This document shows positions 47,238 through 57,499 of a stretch of DNA of 64,000 bases, piece by piece (position 1 is the first letter of the stretch; each line of letters opens with the position of its first letter). A program made the position numbers and the translations under genes. Under the pieces are notes generated by a model that did not search any database, had not been told where the DNA came from, and saw only the letters and a list, made by a program, of their open reading frames with translations. Source of the DNA: Aristolochia californica (Eukaryota > Streptophyta > Magnoliopsida > Piperales > Aristolochiaceae); NCBI GenBank assembly GCA_029961685.1, contig JARWKL010000015.1, positions 24,893,220-24,957,219 of the forward strand. Direction: 5' to 3'.

Positions 47238-49725
47238 TCCTCTCATTGTTTGATACATCATGGAAGTTTGTTGAGCATTTTTTTTTTGAAATGATGATAA
47301 TTTTTTTTCAAAGAAAGGGAAGATACATCAAGGGAGACCTCTCCTAACAACAAGAGATTGAAGGGGGGGGGGGGGGGTGTGGCGGCGGCGAGCTTAGCAC
47401 ACTAATCAGTAGCTGAATTGGCTGATCTAATAACATGAGACCAAGTACACGAAATGGTGGAAGCAATGTCCAAAATATCAAGAAAAATCTGCCAGTGATG
47501 CCATGGGAGGAAGGATGAGGTTGACCACCATCCGAGGATCTACCAGTTAGAATACAAGCCTCAAGCCTTCTAATAGTCTTTCTCCTCTCTTTTCAAGCTC
47601 CTTTAAATTTTGCTAGCTAAACATTTTTAGTAACAGAGTGAGAAAGAGCAAAATTCATTTTTAGCTTAATCTTTTGGTTAAGTTGAGTCTAGGTCCATGC
47701 CAAAAGGGCCAGTAAATGTTAGACGATCATTTCCCAACTAATAATCACTTTTGTTTTCCAAAATTTACCTTTGTCGAATTATTCTAAGTAACATTCTTTC
47801 TCACATCCAGAGCTAAATAGACAGACAATAAGGCAGGAAACAATGAACCAACATAGATGATATCATGATATGAAATCATTTAAAGTTGGGTTTAAATCTA
47901 CCCTAAATGACTAACAGAAGTTAAACGGCCTTTTTCCAACTAATTACCACATAATTCCAGATCTTAACCTTTTAACACTTGACTGGTAATTAGTTTTATC
48001 TGCTTCTTTGCTACAGGTAATTGTGAGAGGCACACAAGGTCACGCTGGAACCGTTCCTATGTCTATGCGCCAGGATCCCATGGCTGCAGCTGCTGAACTT
48101 ATTGTATTATTGGAGAATCTATGCAAGCATCCAGACAACTTCATTACTTATGATGGAGAATGCAGAGGCTTCACCACAGAATCTCTTGCAGACTCTATTG
48201 TCTGTACAGTTGGAGAAATATCTTGCTGGCCAAGTGCGAGTAACGTCATTCCAGGCGAGGCAAGGGACATCCTTGATCGGTCTAAGAGTGGATGCTTTAG
48301 TTTTAAATTAGGGCATGAGTGTCATTTGGTTTGCATTTTGTGGGAGACTAGTTGCTTCCTTTGCTTTGGGCTCTAGGAGTCTTCTTTGGTGAAATAAACA
48401 TGGGCTTCCTTCTTTTCATTCAGCTGTTATATAAAAGTTCGAACTCACACTTCCCTATAAGAAGATAAACAATCCTCTATACTTGCTTTTCATGCTTGCG
48501 TGTGTCATATGTTTCTGGAGACATATCTACCACTTGTTTTCTCAAACTTCTTCATATAACCTGTAACCCGTGGCTCATTGCAGGTGACATTCACAGTGGA
48601 TTTACGTGCAAGGGATGACATGGCACGGGAAGCTATTCTCTACGAGTTATCAAATCGAATGTACCAAATATGTGATCAACGATCTGTGTCTTGCATCATT
48701 GAGCACAAGGTCTGGAATTCATACCCCAATTTTGGAGGAACATTGTTTTAAATGGTACTAATTACTGTTCCACACTGATGCTTGTGAGGGTGCATTATTG
48801 GTCCTATAGCTATTACTCATTGATGGTCTAAATGTTTCTCATGACTGATTATCTAGTCTGATTTCTTTTCTACGTTTCTGTTTTGGCCCCTTTCAGCATG
48901 ATGCAGGAGCTGTCCACTGCGACGAAAATCTAACTTTGCAACTGAAATCTGCAGCTCATGGTGCAGTGAAGAGAATGGCCGGTGATGTCCATGTTGATGT
49001 GCCTGTACTGATGAGTGGTGCAGGGCATGATGCAATGGCCATGTCACATCTAACCAGGGTTAGATCACTTTGTATACTTCCTATATTTCCCCTATTACCA
49101 AATCATAAAGTTTTGCTTCTTAAACATGTATCTCTGTGTGGAACCACCACTCCCTGCTCTGAAATCACAGAAGTTTTGAATTAATGCTGCTAAGTTTTTT
49201 GTTAGAAGATAGGAAAATAGATAGGAGATGATGAAGAAGAAGGAAAAAGAGAGGAAGGATAGGGAGGAGAAACACAGTGTGAGAAAGGCTGCTCGATTAG
49301 GGGAAAGAGATCGACCCCTAATCTTATCTATTTAACTTAAGTGAGAAGGACTAAAAAGACAGAAATGTGCCTCTCCTACATTCTTGCATAATACACTTAA
49401 GACAAAGCAGAAAAAGAAAATAAAAAAGACCAGAGATGGAGATGGAGATATTTACTAACATTTTGATTGTTTTGGAGCATACCAAGTGAAAGTCAATGGA
49501 GCGAATGAAATGCAACTTTTAACCCTTGGGAAAATTTTGTCTCAAATTGAGTCATAAAAGGAGTCTTTATTCATTAGATTTTATCTACTGATGGAGCAGG
49601 TTGGGATGCTATTTGTCCGTTGCCGTGGTGGTATTAGCCATTCACCTGAGGAGCATGTTTCAGATGAAGATGTTTGGTCTGCTGGTTTGGCACTTGTGAC
49701 ATTTCTTGAGGCCAACTTGCTGTAA
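34611..49725 (+). CDS. AAH: Allantoate deiminase (allantoate amidohydrolase)
   Basis: Twelve exons give 485 aa: 34611-34719, 35660-35742, 36653-36756, 36827-36911, 36984-37100, 43747-43856, 43980-44085, 44179-44265, 48017-48259, 48584-48709, 48897-49058, 49600-49725. The N-terminus ([12 protein letters not shown]) is a signal peptide, as in the ER-localised plant enzyme. M20-family signatures: [15 protein letters not shown] (about 123-137), [15 protein letters not shown] (171-185), HIEQGP (240-245), [14 protein letters not shown] (275-288), [10 protein letters not shown] (about 430-439), [12 protein letters not shown] (452-463). The enzyme hydrolyses allantoate to ureidoglycine, CO2 and ammonia in purine breakdown and uses Mn2+. 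It shares an M20 fold with ureidoglycolate hydrolase (UAH); AAH fits the VWGYIEVHIEQGP and SNVIPG context better. The exon-2 acceptor has in-frame alternatives a few codons upstream. Intron 9 appears to be GC-AG. Confidence 0.94.
34683..35200. repeat. Tandem triplication across AAH exon-1 end and intron 1
   Basis: Three diverged copies, starting about 34683, 34890 and 35071. Each starts with a GTTTTGRTTTTAGCTGC-like segment; copy 1 includes the last codons of exon 1 and the donor. Later shared motifs are GAGTTCCTGG, GGACTTTG(T/C)AGA and TATGAAG..ATTGATTA (copies 1 and 2), and AAGC(G/A)TCG at the unit ends. Copy 3 is the most diverged and shortest. Confidence 0.8.
35815..36042 (+). mobile_element. 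5'-truncated LINE in AAH intron 2
   Basis: Ends in a 38-base poly(A) tail (36005-36042). Before it the plus strand encodes a C-terminal LINE RNase H-like tail, reading [19 protein letters not shown], then a stop. The 5' part is missing, as usual for target-primed LINE insertions. The clean tail suggests it is young. Confidence 0.85.
37537..37866 (+). repeat. 5' LTR of copia element
   Basis: 330-bp direct repeat, TG...CA ends. Contains AACTATGTCTATGGACC, ACCCTCTCAACCCTAAG, and a CT-rich 3' third. Confidence 0.92.
38343..42340 (+). pseudogene. Copia gag-pol remnant
   Basis: Degenerate polyprotein in several frames. Gag (38343-38720) has [20 protein letters not shown], the copia gag start. A zinc-knuckle relative at about 39136-39180 reads [14 protein letters not shown], with Tyr where the second Cys belongs. 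A protease-like WVFDSG is at about 39409, integrase core pieces at 39880-40375 ([17 protein letters not shown]), reverse transcriptase pieces at 41080-41640 (YVDDIIL at about 41508), and RNase H pieces at 41850-42200. Stops and frameshifts separate them, so no functional protein is expected. Confidence 0.88.
42459..42782 (+). repeat. 3' LTR of copia element
   Basis: 324-bp partner of the 5' LTR, with substitutions and small indels spread along it. Confidence 0.92.
44540..47016 (+). mobile_element. Decayed LINE in AAH intron 8, sense strand
   Basis: Pieces of a plant LINE ORF2 in order: reverse transcriptase (DVEKAFDWI at about 44560, then [20 protein letters not shown] and [11 protein letters not shown] at 44740), RT thumb ([13 protein letters not shown] near 45130), zf-RVT ([20 protein letters not shown] at 46078-46137) and RNase H-like tail ([15 protein letters not shown] near 46867). 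It ends near an A run at 47007-47016. Many stops; the endonuclease half is absent. Confidence 0.88.
47139..47236. repeat. Compound (CT)n(AT)n(GT)n microsatellite
   Basis: A long CT run, then AT, then GT repeats without interruption in AAH intron 8, between two LINE 3' ends. Confidence 0.95.
47280..47590 (-). mobile_element. 5'-truncated LINE in AAH intron 8, antisense
   Basis: On the minus strand a LINE RNase H-like tail reads [20 protein letters not shown], followed by a stop-containing CAKLA motif, matching the fragment at 35815-36042. T runs near 47279-47310 on the plus strand are its poly(A) end. A 15-base G run lies at 47363-47377. The left limit of the coding part is approximate. Confidence 0.75.
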
Positions 49726-50369
49726 GTAATTATTTTGAAGCGGCCTAATAAATTATTGCAAACATTTATGTGTACAGTGTCATCGCTGATAGATGTAAAT
49801 TGTAGGTGTAAATAATCCTAGTAATTGTAGGCCTTCGATGGGGTCGTCCAATGTCATGAGGCTGATTATCTATTGCTTTCTTATTGCGATTGCATTAAGG
49901 TGTTGAGAGGTAATTGTCAGGAGTTACCTAATAACCTTGGTCAGATGCATTAAACGCAAGTGCTGAGAGACAGATTTGCAACTTGCAAGTGCCTCAAAAT
50001 CATCCACATGTATATTTGTTAAGTGGCAGCCCGATCTTAACCAGCTATGGAACGACTTTTTACAGTTCTTATATACCAATTATATTTAAGAGAGAACTTA
50101 GGGAAATAGCTTGAATGTTCTACCCAAAGCGAATGGCCTATATTTATAATTTTTTAGATGTACAATGTCCATAATGCCTTTAGAGTTACAAGCTTTACAT
50201 AAGAAAAGACTTAACCATTGATTATTTACATAATTGTGCCATCTTTATAAGAAATCTTCTTATTTACAATGATGCCATATTTTTTGGACGTGTGGGCTTT
50301 CCTTAGTCAGGTGGGTTTGAACCCATCTTTTACACACTTGGATGCGTGGGCTCGGGCCCATCTTCCAAC
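49726..50369. other. 3' flank of AAH
   Basis: Probable 3' UTR followed by AT-rich non-coding sequence; nothing else supported. Confidence 0.45.
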
Positions 50370-51925
50370 AACACTAGTTCTAGTGTGGTTATAGATAATG
50401 ACTTAACTCCACTAGAGTCATATCCCTCTAGGATTACAAATGTAACAGAAGTGAGCCTAGATGAAGGTATTCTAAATGAGGAAGAAGGTGACTCTATCTA
50501 TAGTTCAAAAAGACAAAAAATGTCTCATGTACTGGGGCGAATACAATTTGTTGATGGTTGTTGCTTCAGTTTTAGATCCAAGGGACAAATAAAGATTGAT
50601 TGAAATGTGTTTTCAATATATATATATTTTGAGGTGGAAGCTACAATGAATATAAACTTAGTTCAATGGATCTTATGTGAAATTTATGGTGAATATGTAT
50701 CCATATATAATGTGGAGATTAGTAATAAAGGGATTGGTTCAAGTATTTGCTATACGGGTATTTCTACAAGTCGTATGTCACATTCTTCATCAAGTTTAGG
50801 TTGGTCAAAGTTAATGACTTATGTGAAACAAGTGGATGAAGTGAATTAACAAAGACCAAAATTGGAAAATTATCTTGAAGATGGTGTGTATATTTGTGAG
50901 GATACTTTACAATATGATTTTGATGTTTTAGAATGGTGGAAAATGGATAATTTGAAATTTTAGATATTATCTAAGATGGCATGAGACATCCTTGTAATTC
51001 CCATATCCACATTAGATTTAGTGTCTACCTTTAGTGTTGGTGGTAGAGTAATAGATCCATATCGTTCTTCCTTGGCACCAAATACAATTCAAACTTTGAT
51101 TTGGCGGTGATTAGGTTCGGGCTCTTCACGGTGTCAAGAAAAATTAAAATGTGAACTACTTTTGAATAATTATTTATTATGATATTTTTAAGTAATTTTT
51201 TAGTTTTATTTATTAAATTTTTGTTTGATGATTACAACCTGAAAAGAAGACTATGAAGATAATGCTACCAATTACTTGATTTGTCATCTTTTTCTCATCT
51301 TAGTAATTTTAATATTTTTTACTACATTAAGTAATTAGTAGTGGAAGAGTATTTTTTTATCAGACAATAATAAGTTTTATTCTTTTATTTTTGTCATACG
51401 AACGGGGACTTCGTATATTGTTTTATAGCATGAAGAGAAAGAGCTAGAGTTTATAAATTTATACAGGATGTATAATTTTTATTTGGGTCATTGTAAATTA
51501 TTATTGATATTTCAATGATGTCTTTGTGTTTGATTATTGAATAAAATTTATGTATAATATTATGCAGTATTTATGAAAAATTTTGTGCACAGTATATAGA
51601 CAATTTTATGTAAGGTTTATGTACAAAGGTCATGCCTATGTATAGGTCATGCCCAGTTTTATGTAAAATTTATGCATAATTATATATTAAGTTTATTTGA
51701 TATATATTTTATACAAAGTTTTAAATTTAAGTTGGAGCTTGAACTTAGCTCGAGTTTGAGCTTGAACTTGGTTAATATTATTGGGTTTGAACTCAATTAC
51801 AATTTTAGGCTCGAGGCTGGGCTTGACTAGTGCTCGAGTTCGAAATATTTAAATCAAGCCCAGCTTGAACATAGGTAGGTTCGAGCTCGGCTCGACTCGA
51901 TGTCATCGCTATCCACAACGACCAC
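50370..51925 (+). mobile_element. Internally deleted hAT element, copy B
   Basis: Aligns with copy A from its start (CTAGTTYTAGTGTGG) to the CTCGAG-rich right end. It jumps from the position equal to about 7495 in copy A directly to that equal to about 8710, losing some 1.2 kb that includes the BED finger and the catalytic region. It keeps the C-terminal dimerisation segment (50920-51120), with PISTLDLVSTFSVGGRVIDP and PYRSSLAPNTIQTL readable between stops. Non-autonomous and dead. Confidence 0.82.
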
Positions 51926-52994
51926 TTATCTTATGTGACAACAAAAGTGCAATCTTCCTGAGCTCCACTCCAATTTCTAACAGGTAAACCAAACATGTTG
52001 AATTCGATTATCATTTCCTTCGCGAGCTTGTTGTTGTTGACAAATTTCGCATGCAATACACGTCATCTCACCTATAGGTTACCAACAATTTCACCAAAAG
52101 TATTCCATGCCCTCTTTTTGAAAATTTTCACTCCAAACTTCACGTTTGTTCTAATCCGATATTCAGCTTGCAGAGGTGTGTGGAAGATACCACACCCATA
52201 ACAAAAGGCAAGGCAGAAGAGTAGTTCTAATTAGAAAATCACGTTGTAATTGAGGATACCAAATTTATATAAATTAAATACAAACTCACCATCAATTCTT
52301 GGTGATTACAAAGATTTAATTGAATCTTTATAGATTCATCATCCACCAAAGTTTCAATCACCTGAACGTTGTCTAATTTTTTCCATTTAAGACAATATTT
52401 TGAACAAGTTTCTTGCAACTACACAATAATCTTAATCCAATATTAAACTATTTAATTCCATAGAAATCTGTGAAAAAACTGATAAAAGAATCAACACCCG
52501 AGTTGCCTGCCTCCAAATGTCTCCGTTACTGATCTGACTCGCAAATAAACTTGAGAGGTTTCTGCTCTTGGGACGAAGTTTTCTGGGATCACTTCCAATC
52601 GCCATCTTCAAACAGTTGAGAAATTCAGTAAATGACGCTTTTGAGAGTTTCGAACTCCAGAGCCTGTCGTCACCGTGTGTCAAAGCTCTTTTTCCACTCT
52701 GAAACTCCTCCGGCTACGGGTCAACATTGACGATCTCAAGTCCAAAATGTTGACATTGTGGCGACACCCAAGTTTTCAAATCCGCAAAAATAGTTTCTGG
52801 ATTAAGAACTAAATCATATAAAAAAAGAAGCTCTGCTGCCCTTTTTCTTTCTTCAATTCTTCTTAATCGAGCTTTTTGATAAAGTCTCTGCAATTTTCTC
52901 TCTCGCGCTCTGAGTCTTTTGTTTTTGTTTTTCTCTATAACTCTCAGACGTATTGCGTACTTTTTTTTTTTTTTGAGCTTTCCCTGTTTCGAAA
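51926..52994. other. Intergenic upstream of ZIP gene
   Basis: Holds an 83-aa minus-strand frame (52683-52432, start MTHGDDRLWSSKLSKASF) and a minus-strand stretch at 51990-52200, neither of which I recognise. It could be a gene fragment. The ZIP promoter and leader lie in the last 200-300 bp. Confidence 0.4.
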
Positions 52995-54257
52995 ATGAAG
53001 CTCGCGAGGTTCGTTCTGTTTGTTTGCACGTGTTCTTCTGTACTGCTCTCGGTTTTTGCAGAGGGGGAGTGTGACTCGGGAGATACGGACAGAAACAAGT
53101 CCGCGGCCCTTAAACTGAAGTTGGCTGCTATTGCGTCGATTTTGGTGGCCGGGTCGATTGGAGTGTCTCTACCGTTTCTGGGTCGGGTGATCCAGGCTTT
53201 GAGTCCAGAGAAAGATTTCTTCTTCATAATCAAAGCCTTTGCTGCAGGGGTGATTCTAGCTACTGCGTTGGTTCACATTCTTCCGGATGCGTTTGAGAAC
53301 TTGAGTTCGCCCTGTTTGAATGAGATTCCGTGGGGGAAGTTCCCGTTCAGCGGCTTCATCGCCATGCTTTCCGCCATTGGAACGTTAATGGTGGATTCTT
53401 TTGCTACTGGGTATTTCAATAGGACCCACTTCAACCAGGCTTTACTAGTGAAGCAAGGAGAGGAGGAGCATGTGGGTCATGTTCATATGCATACACATGG
53501 GGCTCACGGCCATGGCTCCGTCTTGCCGTCCGATGGTGAGAATGCTCTCGCCGGCGGGAGTGATCTTACCCGTCACCGGGTTATCTCTCAGGTAAAAACC
53601 ATTCTTTCTTCTTCCTTCTTAAACTAGTTTTGAGTAATGAATGAAAAATTCTATTTTCTTGTAATCAGAAATTAAATGTACTTGAAATTTGATGTTGTTG
53701 ACAGGTGCTGGAGTTGGGGATTGTGGTGCATTCAGTGATAATTGGGATTTCACTGGGAGCTTCTGAGAGACCCGCCGACATTCGACCTCTTGTCGTAGCT
53801 TTGAGTTTTCATCAGTTCTTTGAAGGCATGGGACTTGGAGGGTGTATTGTTCAGGTAAAAATCTTAAACCAAGTAGTAATCTTGTTGGGTAACGGCCAAA
53901 TAATTTTGAGTATTGAGTAAATATTTATGACGTTCTTGATTGGCAATGCAGGCAAAGTTCATGTCGCGAGCAGTAGCAACGATGGCTCTTTTCTTCTCCC
54001 TGACCACCCCACTTGGGATTGCAGTTGGCATCGGTATTTCTTCTGTTTACAACGAGAACAGTCCTACTGCTCTGATAATAGAAGGAATTTTCAATTCAGC
54101 AGCAGCAGGGATTCTGATCTACATGGCACTCGTTGACTTACTCGCCGCTGATTACATGAGCCAAAGACTACAAACACAGGGAAGGCTTCAGATCTGGGTC
54201 AGTCTTTCTCTCCTTCTCGGAGCAGTTTGCATGTCCCTCCTCGCCATATGGGCCTGA
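52995..54257 (+). CDS. ZIP1: ZIP-family zinc/iron transporter, ZIP1-like
   Basis: Exons 52995-53591, 53705-53854 and 53952-54257 join in phase 0 to 350 aa, typical for plant ZIPs. The N-terminus is a signal peptide-like segment ([19 protein letters not shown]). Eight membrane segments are expected. The variable cytoplasmic loop contains the His-rich metal-binding stretch [16 protein letters not shown] (159-174). TM4 carries [12 protein letters not shown] (His208) and TM5 [11 protein letters not shown] (His235, Glu239), the ZIP metal-site signature, and the protein ends [13 protein letters not shown] (here CMSLLAIWA). It probably imports Zn2+ (perhaps Fe2+ or Mn2+) across the plasma or vacuolar membrane. 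ZIP1-like subgroup by resemblance; exact orthology and metal preference are not certain. Confidence 0.94.
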
Positions 54258-54844
54258 TTTTCTACTCTTCTTCATCTTCTTCTTCTTTATTTGTGTATCT
54301 ACATTTATGCCTGCAAATGCCAGTCTCTTCTCTCAAGGAGATTGTAAACAAGCTAGGAGATATTTTCTGCTGTAACGAAGAATATTTGCTTTACCAATAC
54401 CAGTTGCAGAAGAATTGAAGTTATTAAAGAGTGTTCTCAAGGAAAAAAAGGGCTTAAAAGCAGCTGAAGGTGCTTGATCAAGTAAAAATGCTCTGAGAAA
54501 AACACCGTTGACAGAGAATATAATATGAGATCTGCAAGTGAAACCATATCCACCCTTCATTTGCAAAAGGAGACGGAGACAAATTCCAATTTTCAAAGCT
54601 TTTACTCTTGGAGCAATCGGAAGGATAAACTCTCAAAAATCTACTTTAAACTAATTATTCTCGAAAATATCTTAATTGATTGATATGAGGGAGGATATCG
54701 AGCATGGGCTGATACCTATGGGGTTTCAGCATGAATCCTTCTTAATCTCAAACTTTTAAATTTAAGCCTTATACAAAAATATTTAGCTATTTGAATTTTA
54801 TTTTTCTGCAAATGATATTTTTACCAATTATTTTCCATTCTTTC
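54258..54844. other. 3' flank of ZIP gene
   Basis: Likely 3' UTR followed by unremarkable AT-rich sequence. Confidence 0.45.
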
Positions 54845-55849
54845 CCTTTGGAACCCCAAGAAAAGAAAATAAAAGAAAGAGAAAAAGAAAAGAAAGAGAA
54901 AAGAAAAGAAAATAGGTTTTTTTTTTTCTTGTTTGGATGCCCATGGAAAATAAGGGAGAAAACAAGAGATAAATGTGGTTTCTCTTGTTTGGATGCACAA
55001 GGAAAATGGAGAAAGAAAAGAAAATTAATAATTTATTTTTTTGTAATAATTAAAAATATATACAATCCTAAGATATAATTATTGAAGTATTATCGATAAA
55101 TTTTATTTATCAACTAAGATCAATATTATCTATAAAATGTTATTTATAATTTTATTATAATAGTAATAAAATTTATTATTCTAAAATATTATTCCTAAAT
55201 AATATTTAGAGCCTCTATTTATAAAATACCTCGATCTAACCTAAAAAAATAAATACTACACATAAAAACGTTGCAAGTTCAAAGTTCGAGCCTACTCTCA
55301 AGCTCAAGTCTACTAGGCACATGTCAGGTTCCTCAAAAGCCTGAAAACGACCTCGATCCTTGATCCAAAAACCCAAACCCAATCACCATCCCTGCAAGGC
55401 TGCAACCCCGTCCCCCATGCTCTTGAAACCTAACTTAAACTTAATCCATCCTCAGACTGTCCCCATAAACCTGCCCCACTAACACATTCATAAGAATAAC
55501 ATTTGTAATAAGAAGAGATTTATTCAATAAAATCTATCTTAAACATGTGTAATAAAAAAAATATTTGTAATAAGAACAATATCAACACATTCATAAGAAT
55601 AACATTTGTAATAAGAATAGATCTATTCAATAAACCCATCAAAACATTTATAGGAATAACATCTATAATAAGAAGAGGTCTAATTGATAAAATCTATCTT
55701 AAACATCATGTGTTTAATCAAGTCACTTCATCATAAAATAAGTTAATTTCTAAAATACTCAAAGTAGTCAAGACAACATTGCTCAAAATTGTTTGAAGTA
55801 CTCAATTCTAAAGTAAAACGATTAATTATCCATTTTCATCATCAACCAC

Positions 55850-56720
55850 ATTGATTGATCTTCGGGAGGACACCCCATAAAAGTAACTGCTTTAGTTGAA
55901 CTCTCAACAAAAAAGTTACATGCTTTCATCTTTACACGTTTGTCAAGTTTGGAATCTTCATCACTTCATTGTACAACTCACGTGCTTGAGAGGTTTGAAT
56001 GTTTCCTAATGAAATAGTAGTTGCAAGTCCATCAATACTCTCCTTGAATGATTTCAGATCTTCATCTAGAACATCAAAAGCCCGTCATTTTTTTACGCTT
56101 TACTAGTTCTAGACGAACTAGATGTTTTAGGAATTGTTGCCTCTAGGAGAGTTTGTGGTATCTTCCACTTCATTAGTACCAAATTCAAGGGAACTAAAAC
56201 TATATCCCAAGTTTGATATGTTAGGCCCCTTATCCAAATTCATTGCCTCTCTTTGGCTGTAATACCACTAGACCCAGTTGTATGATCTTTTCCGAAAAGA
56301 AAATGTAAGTCATCATAATTTAGAACAAACTTATATCGATATTATTTTGCATCTGGATGGGCCTACACATTCAACAAATTATAAACAAAAGTATTATACA
56401 AAGGTTAGTTAAAACATTAAAAAATAAAATATTTATGAACATACCTTTATGTAACTATCCCACACTTGTGTAAGTGCTTCAAACATCATGGTTGATTGAT
56501 TGAAATAAAATCGACTACCATTATTATGATGGAGTTCCTAAACTGTAGTAAAGTTCTTCTTCAACGTCTTTAGCCGGTTTTTAATGTGTTGGACATATAT
56601 ACATTGCATGCCACAAAAAGATCCAAAATTATTTGACAACTCCAGAAGCTATTGAACATGCAACTCCTTTAAATATCCTATCAATTTTTTTGGCTCTTAT
56701 TTGATCTATAAGAGTCTACA
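55850..56720 (-). pseudogene. Harbinger Myb/SANT-like companion protein remnant
   Basis: On the minus strand HIKNRLKTLKKNFTTV, then SRFYFNQSTMMFEALTQVWD (about 56590-56470) resembles the Myb/SANT-like domain encoded by PIF/Harbinger elements, followed by a low-complexity tail (KDHTTGSSGITAKRG). Several in-frame stops make it non-functional. Confidence 0.6.
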
Positions 56721-57016
56721 TAAGACAATTATCCATATTTTGACTCTATATAATGTTCTTTTTATCATTTCCACTACTATCCATTTTCCTAAAAACTAAT
56801 AATATCATATTTTTTACGATTAAACACCAAATACCAAACATTTAAAATACATGCATACATGGAAATTAAAACTCCAATTCAATTAAAACTTGAAACTATT
56901 AAAATTACAAGTCTAACTTAATACATACATACTTCAAACATAAACAATTTTCAAGAAGATATCCCATGTTTGTACAATGATATAACATTCAAATAAGTTG
57001 TTTTCATTGCATCTCA

Positions 57017-57301
57017 TCATGCCACATTTTTAGCTATTTTTTTCGTCAATCTTTTTGCTTGTTGACACTCTTCAAACAAATTTGTAATTAAGTACACTTC
57101 CTCGTCAATCTTTTGCTCCAAAAGTTTTTGATCAACCTCTTTAATAAGCTCTAGGTTTGGATCAACCCCCATAAGATAATTGTGAATAATACCTATTGCT
57201 AATACAATATCCGTCTGAGTTTGAATTGGATAATTAGGTTTTGTCTTCAAAATGAGAAATTTTTTCTTTAATACACCAAATGTTCTCTTCGAAAGGAGCA
57301 T
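57017..57301 (-). pseudogene. PIF/Harbinger transposase C-terminal fragment
   Basis: A 94-codon open stretch: FGVLKKKFLILKTKPNYPIQ, then AIGIIHNYLMGVDP. This is the end of the DDE_Tnp_4-type transposase (the family pattern is FGVLKKRF..L followed by LHN). The upstream part needed for catalysis is absent on this strand. Confidence 0.75.
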
Positions 57302-57499
57302 CCAACAAAAAATGTGTTGGTTACATGCACATTTGATCTAAAATTAACATATGTTTTGGCTAGTTGGGAAGGGCTGCATCTGATTCAAGGATTTTGAACA
57401 AAACATTAACAAGAGAAGTAGAGGAATTGATCGTACCTAAAGGTAATCTCTAAGCTACAAAATAATTATTTTTAGAAATTTAATTGTAATAACTTAAAT

